Made by a program: the position numbers and the translations under genes | Assembly: GCA_009936895.1 (NCBI GenBank) | Contig: JAACDS010000414.1 | Span: 1-8,349 of the forward strand | Reading direction: 5' to 3' | Source of the DNA: Pseudomonadota bacterium | GTDB lineage: Bacteria; Pseudomonadota; Gammaproteobacteria; Pseudomonadales; Azotimanducaceae | DNA length: 8,349 nucleotides | Part shown: positions 8,099 through 8,349 of the stretch, piece after piece | Layout: each line of letters begins with the position of its first letter | Position numbering within the stretch: the stretch's first letter is position 1 | The notes under the pieces: generated by a model | The model's database searches: none | Told to the model about the DNA's origin: nothing | What the model saw: the letters and a program-made list of their open reading frames with translations, nothing else

Positions 8099-8191
8099 CA
8101 TGACGCCCGATCGCAAGTTGCTCCGCGGTGAGAAAGCGTTATGAAACCGCGTCAGGATTACGCTCGGCTTCGGAAAAATTGCCGCTAGGCG
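8099..8191 (-). pseudogene. Degraded IS91-family (Y2) transposase fragment, minus strand
   Basis: Reading the minus strand from 8191, the frame gives RLAAIFPKPSVIL followed by LTRFHNAFSPRSNLR. This resembles the C-terminal region of IS91-family transposases, where the pattern is roughly LAALVPxPRxxLTRFHGVFAPNSKLR. The match fades after about 8100, and the frame then runs on without likeness into the end of the kinase gene. No start codon or catalytic HUH/Y2 region is present, so this is a relic and not a working gene. Assignment rests on motif memory; the agreement with the plus-strand copy next to it strengthens it. The frame is open from 8224 to 7979, but only the stated part has recognisable content. 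Confidence 0.55.
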
Positions 8192-8193
8192 GC
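8181..8193. repeat. Palindrome at the head-to-head junction of two transposase remnants
   Basis: GCCGC (8181-8185), TAG, then GCGGC (8189-8193) form a 5-bp inverted repeat centred on 8187. On both strands it encodes the Ala-Ala of the LAA motif that begins each remnant, so it is the centre of symmetry of the inverted pair. Confidence 0.45.
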
Positions 8194-8349
8194 TAGACCG
8201 ATAGTTAATCTCATCCGTTTCCACGGCGTATTTTCACCCAATAGCAAACTGCGCGGGCACGTTTTTCCTGTCGAACCTGTCGAACCTGTCGAACCTGTCG
8301 AACCTGTCAAAGACCAAGAAAAACGGAAGCCTTACCCCATGGTCTGGAT
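8189..8349 (+). pseudogene. IS91-family (Y2) transposase remnant, plus strand, running off the window
   Basis: From just after a TAG at 8186-8188, the frame reads AARPIVNLIRF, then HGVFSPNSKLRGHVFP, five Pro-Val-Glu/Lys repeats, and KDQEKRKPYPMVW to the window edge. RFHGVFxPNSKLR followed by a charged linker and MxW is typical of the C-terminal part of IS91-family rolling-circle transposases, upstream of their last cysteine-rich block. Nothing upstream encodes the N-terminal zinc finger or the HUH and two-tyrosine catalytic region, and no good start codon precedes the motif, so it appears 5'-truncated. Compared with the minus-strand copy it lacks three codons between Ala-Ala and Arg-Pro, and it has a stop where Leu is expected. 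Downstream sequence is needed to tell whether the rest of an element follows. Confidence 0.68.
8267..8311 (+). repeat. 9-bp tandem repeat (CCTGTCGAA), five units, encoding Pro-Val-Glu
   Basis: Four perfect units occupy 8267-8302, and a fifth (8303-8311, CCTGTCAAA) differs by one base. The unit is three codons long and stays in frame with the plus-strand transposase remnant, giving PVE four times, then PVK. It falls in the variable linker between the SPNSKLR motif and the following domain. Copy number could change by slippage without breaking the frame. Confidence 0.85.

Noticed and set aside
8141..8188. Small plus-strand frame starting MKPRQDYARLRKNCR
   Set aside because: It has only 15 codons, no Shine-Dalgarno support and no likeness to a known peptide; the minus strand here reads as transposase remnant.
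8267..8311. CRISPR-like or iteron array
   Set aside because: The units are only 9 bp and directly adjacent without spacers, and they are in frame with a coding remnant, so a codon repeat explains them better than a CRISPR or replication origin.

Overview
The window looks like chromosomal DNA from a Gram-negative proteobacterium, most likely a gammaproteobacterium. The clues are a DinG helicase that lines up closely with the enterobacterial type, a pitrilysin/insulysin-type M16 protease carrying a lipoprotein signal (LSGC lipobox), and a secreted PQQ-type sugar dehydrogenase. Base composition is moderately GC-rich and even, so I see no foreign island inside the five main genes. I cannot name a genus with confidence.

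Layout from left to right: (1) bases 1-831, plus strand: the C-terminal part of a thiamine-diphosphate-dependent enzyme of the acetolactate synthase/benzoylformate decarboxylase superfamily, cut by the window edge. (2) 859-2031, minus strand: an exported PQQ-dependent sugar (sorbosone-type) dehydrogenase, convergent with gene 1. (3) 2180-4246, plus strand: the iron-sulphur DNA helicase DinG, divergent from gene 2. (4) 4243-7080, minus strand: a large M16 zinc metalloprotease predicted to be a lipoprotein; its stop codon overlaps that of dinG. (5) 7182-8021, plus strand: a P-loop kinase of the D-glycerate 3-kinase family, divergent from gene 4. (6) 8022-8349: no intact gene, but remnants of IS91-family (Y2, rolling-circle) transposases.

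The five genes alternate in strand (+ - + - +), so none shares an obvious operon with its neighbour and I infer no common pathway. They are housekeeping or metabolic genes: central or amino-acid carbon metabolism, periplasmic sugar oxidation, R-loop and replication-conflict repair, periplasmic peptide degradation, and glycerate phosphorylation.

The least ordinary part is the right end. On the plus strand from 8189 an open frame reads RFHGVFSPNSKLRGHV, a motif typical of the C-terminal half of IS91-family transposases. It is followed by a 9-bp tandem repeat encoding (Pro-Val-Glu)n and runs off the window. On the minus strand, starting from almost the same point (about 8191) and reading the other way, a second degraded copy of the same motif appears (LTRFHNAFSPRSNLR). 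The two copies differ mostly at synonymous positions and meet head-to-head at a short palindrome. I see no new biological system beyond this transposon graveyard and a few structured intergenic sites.
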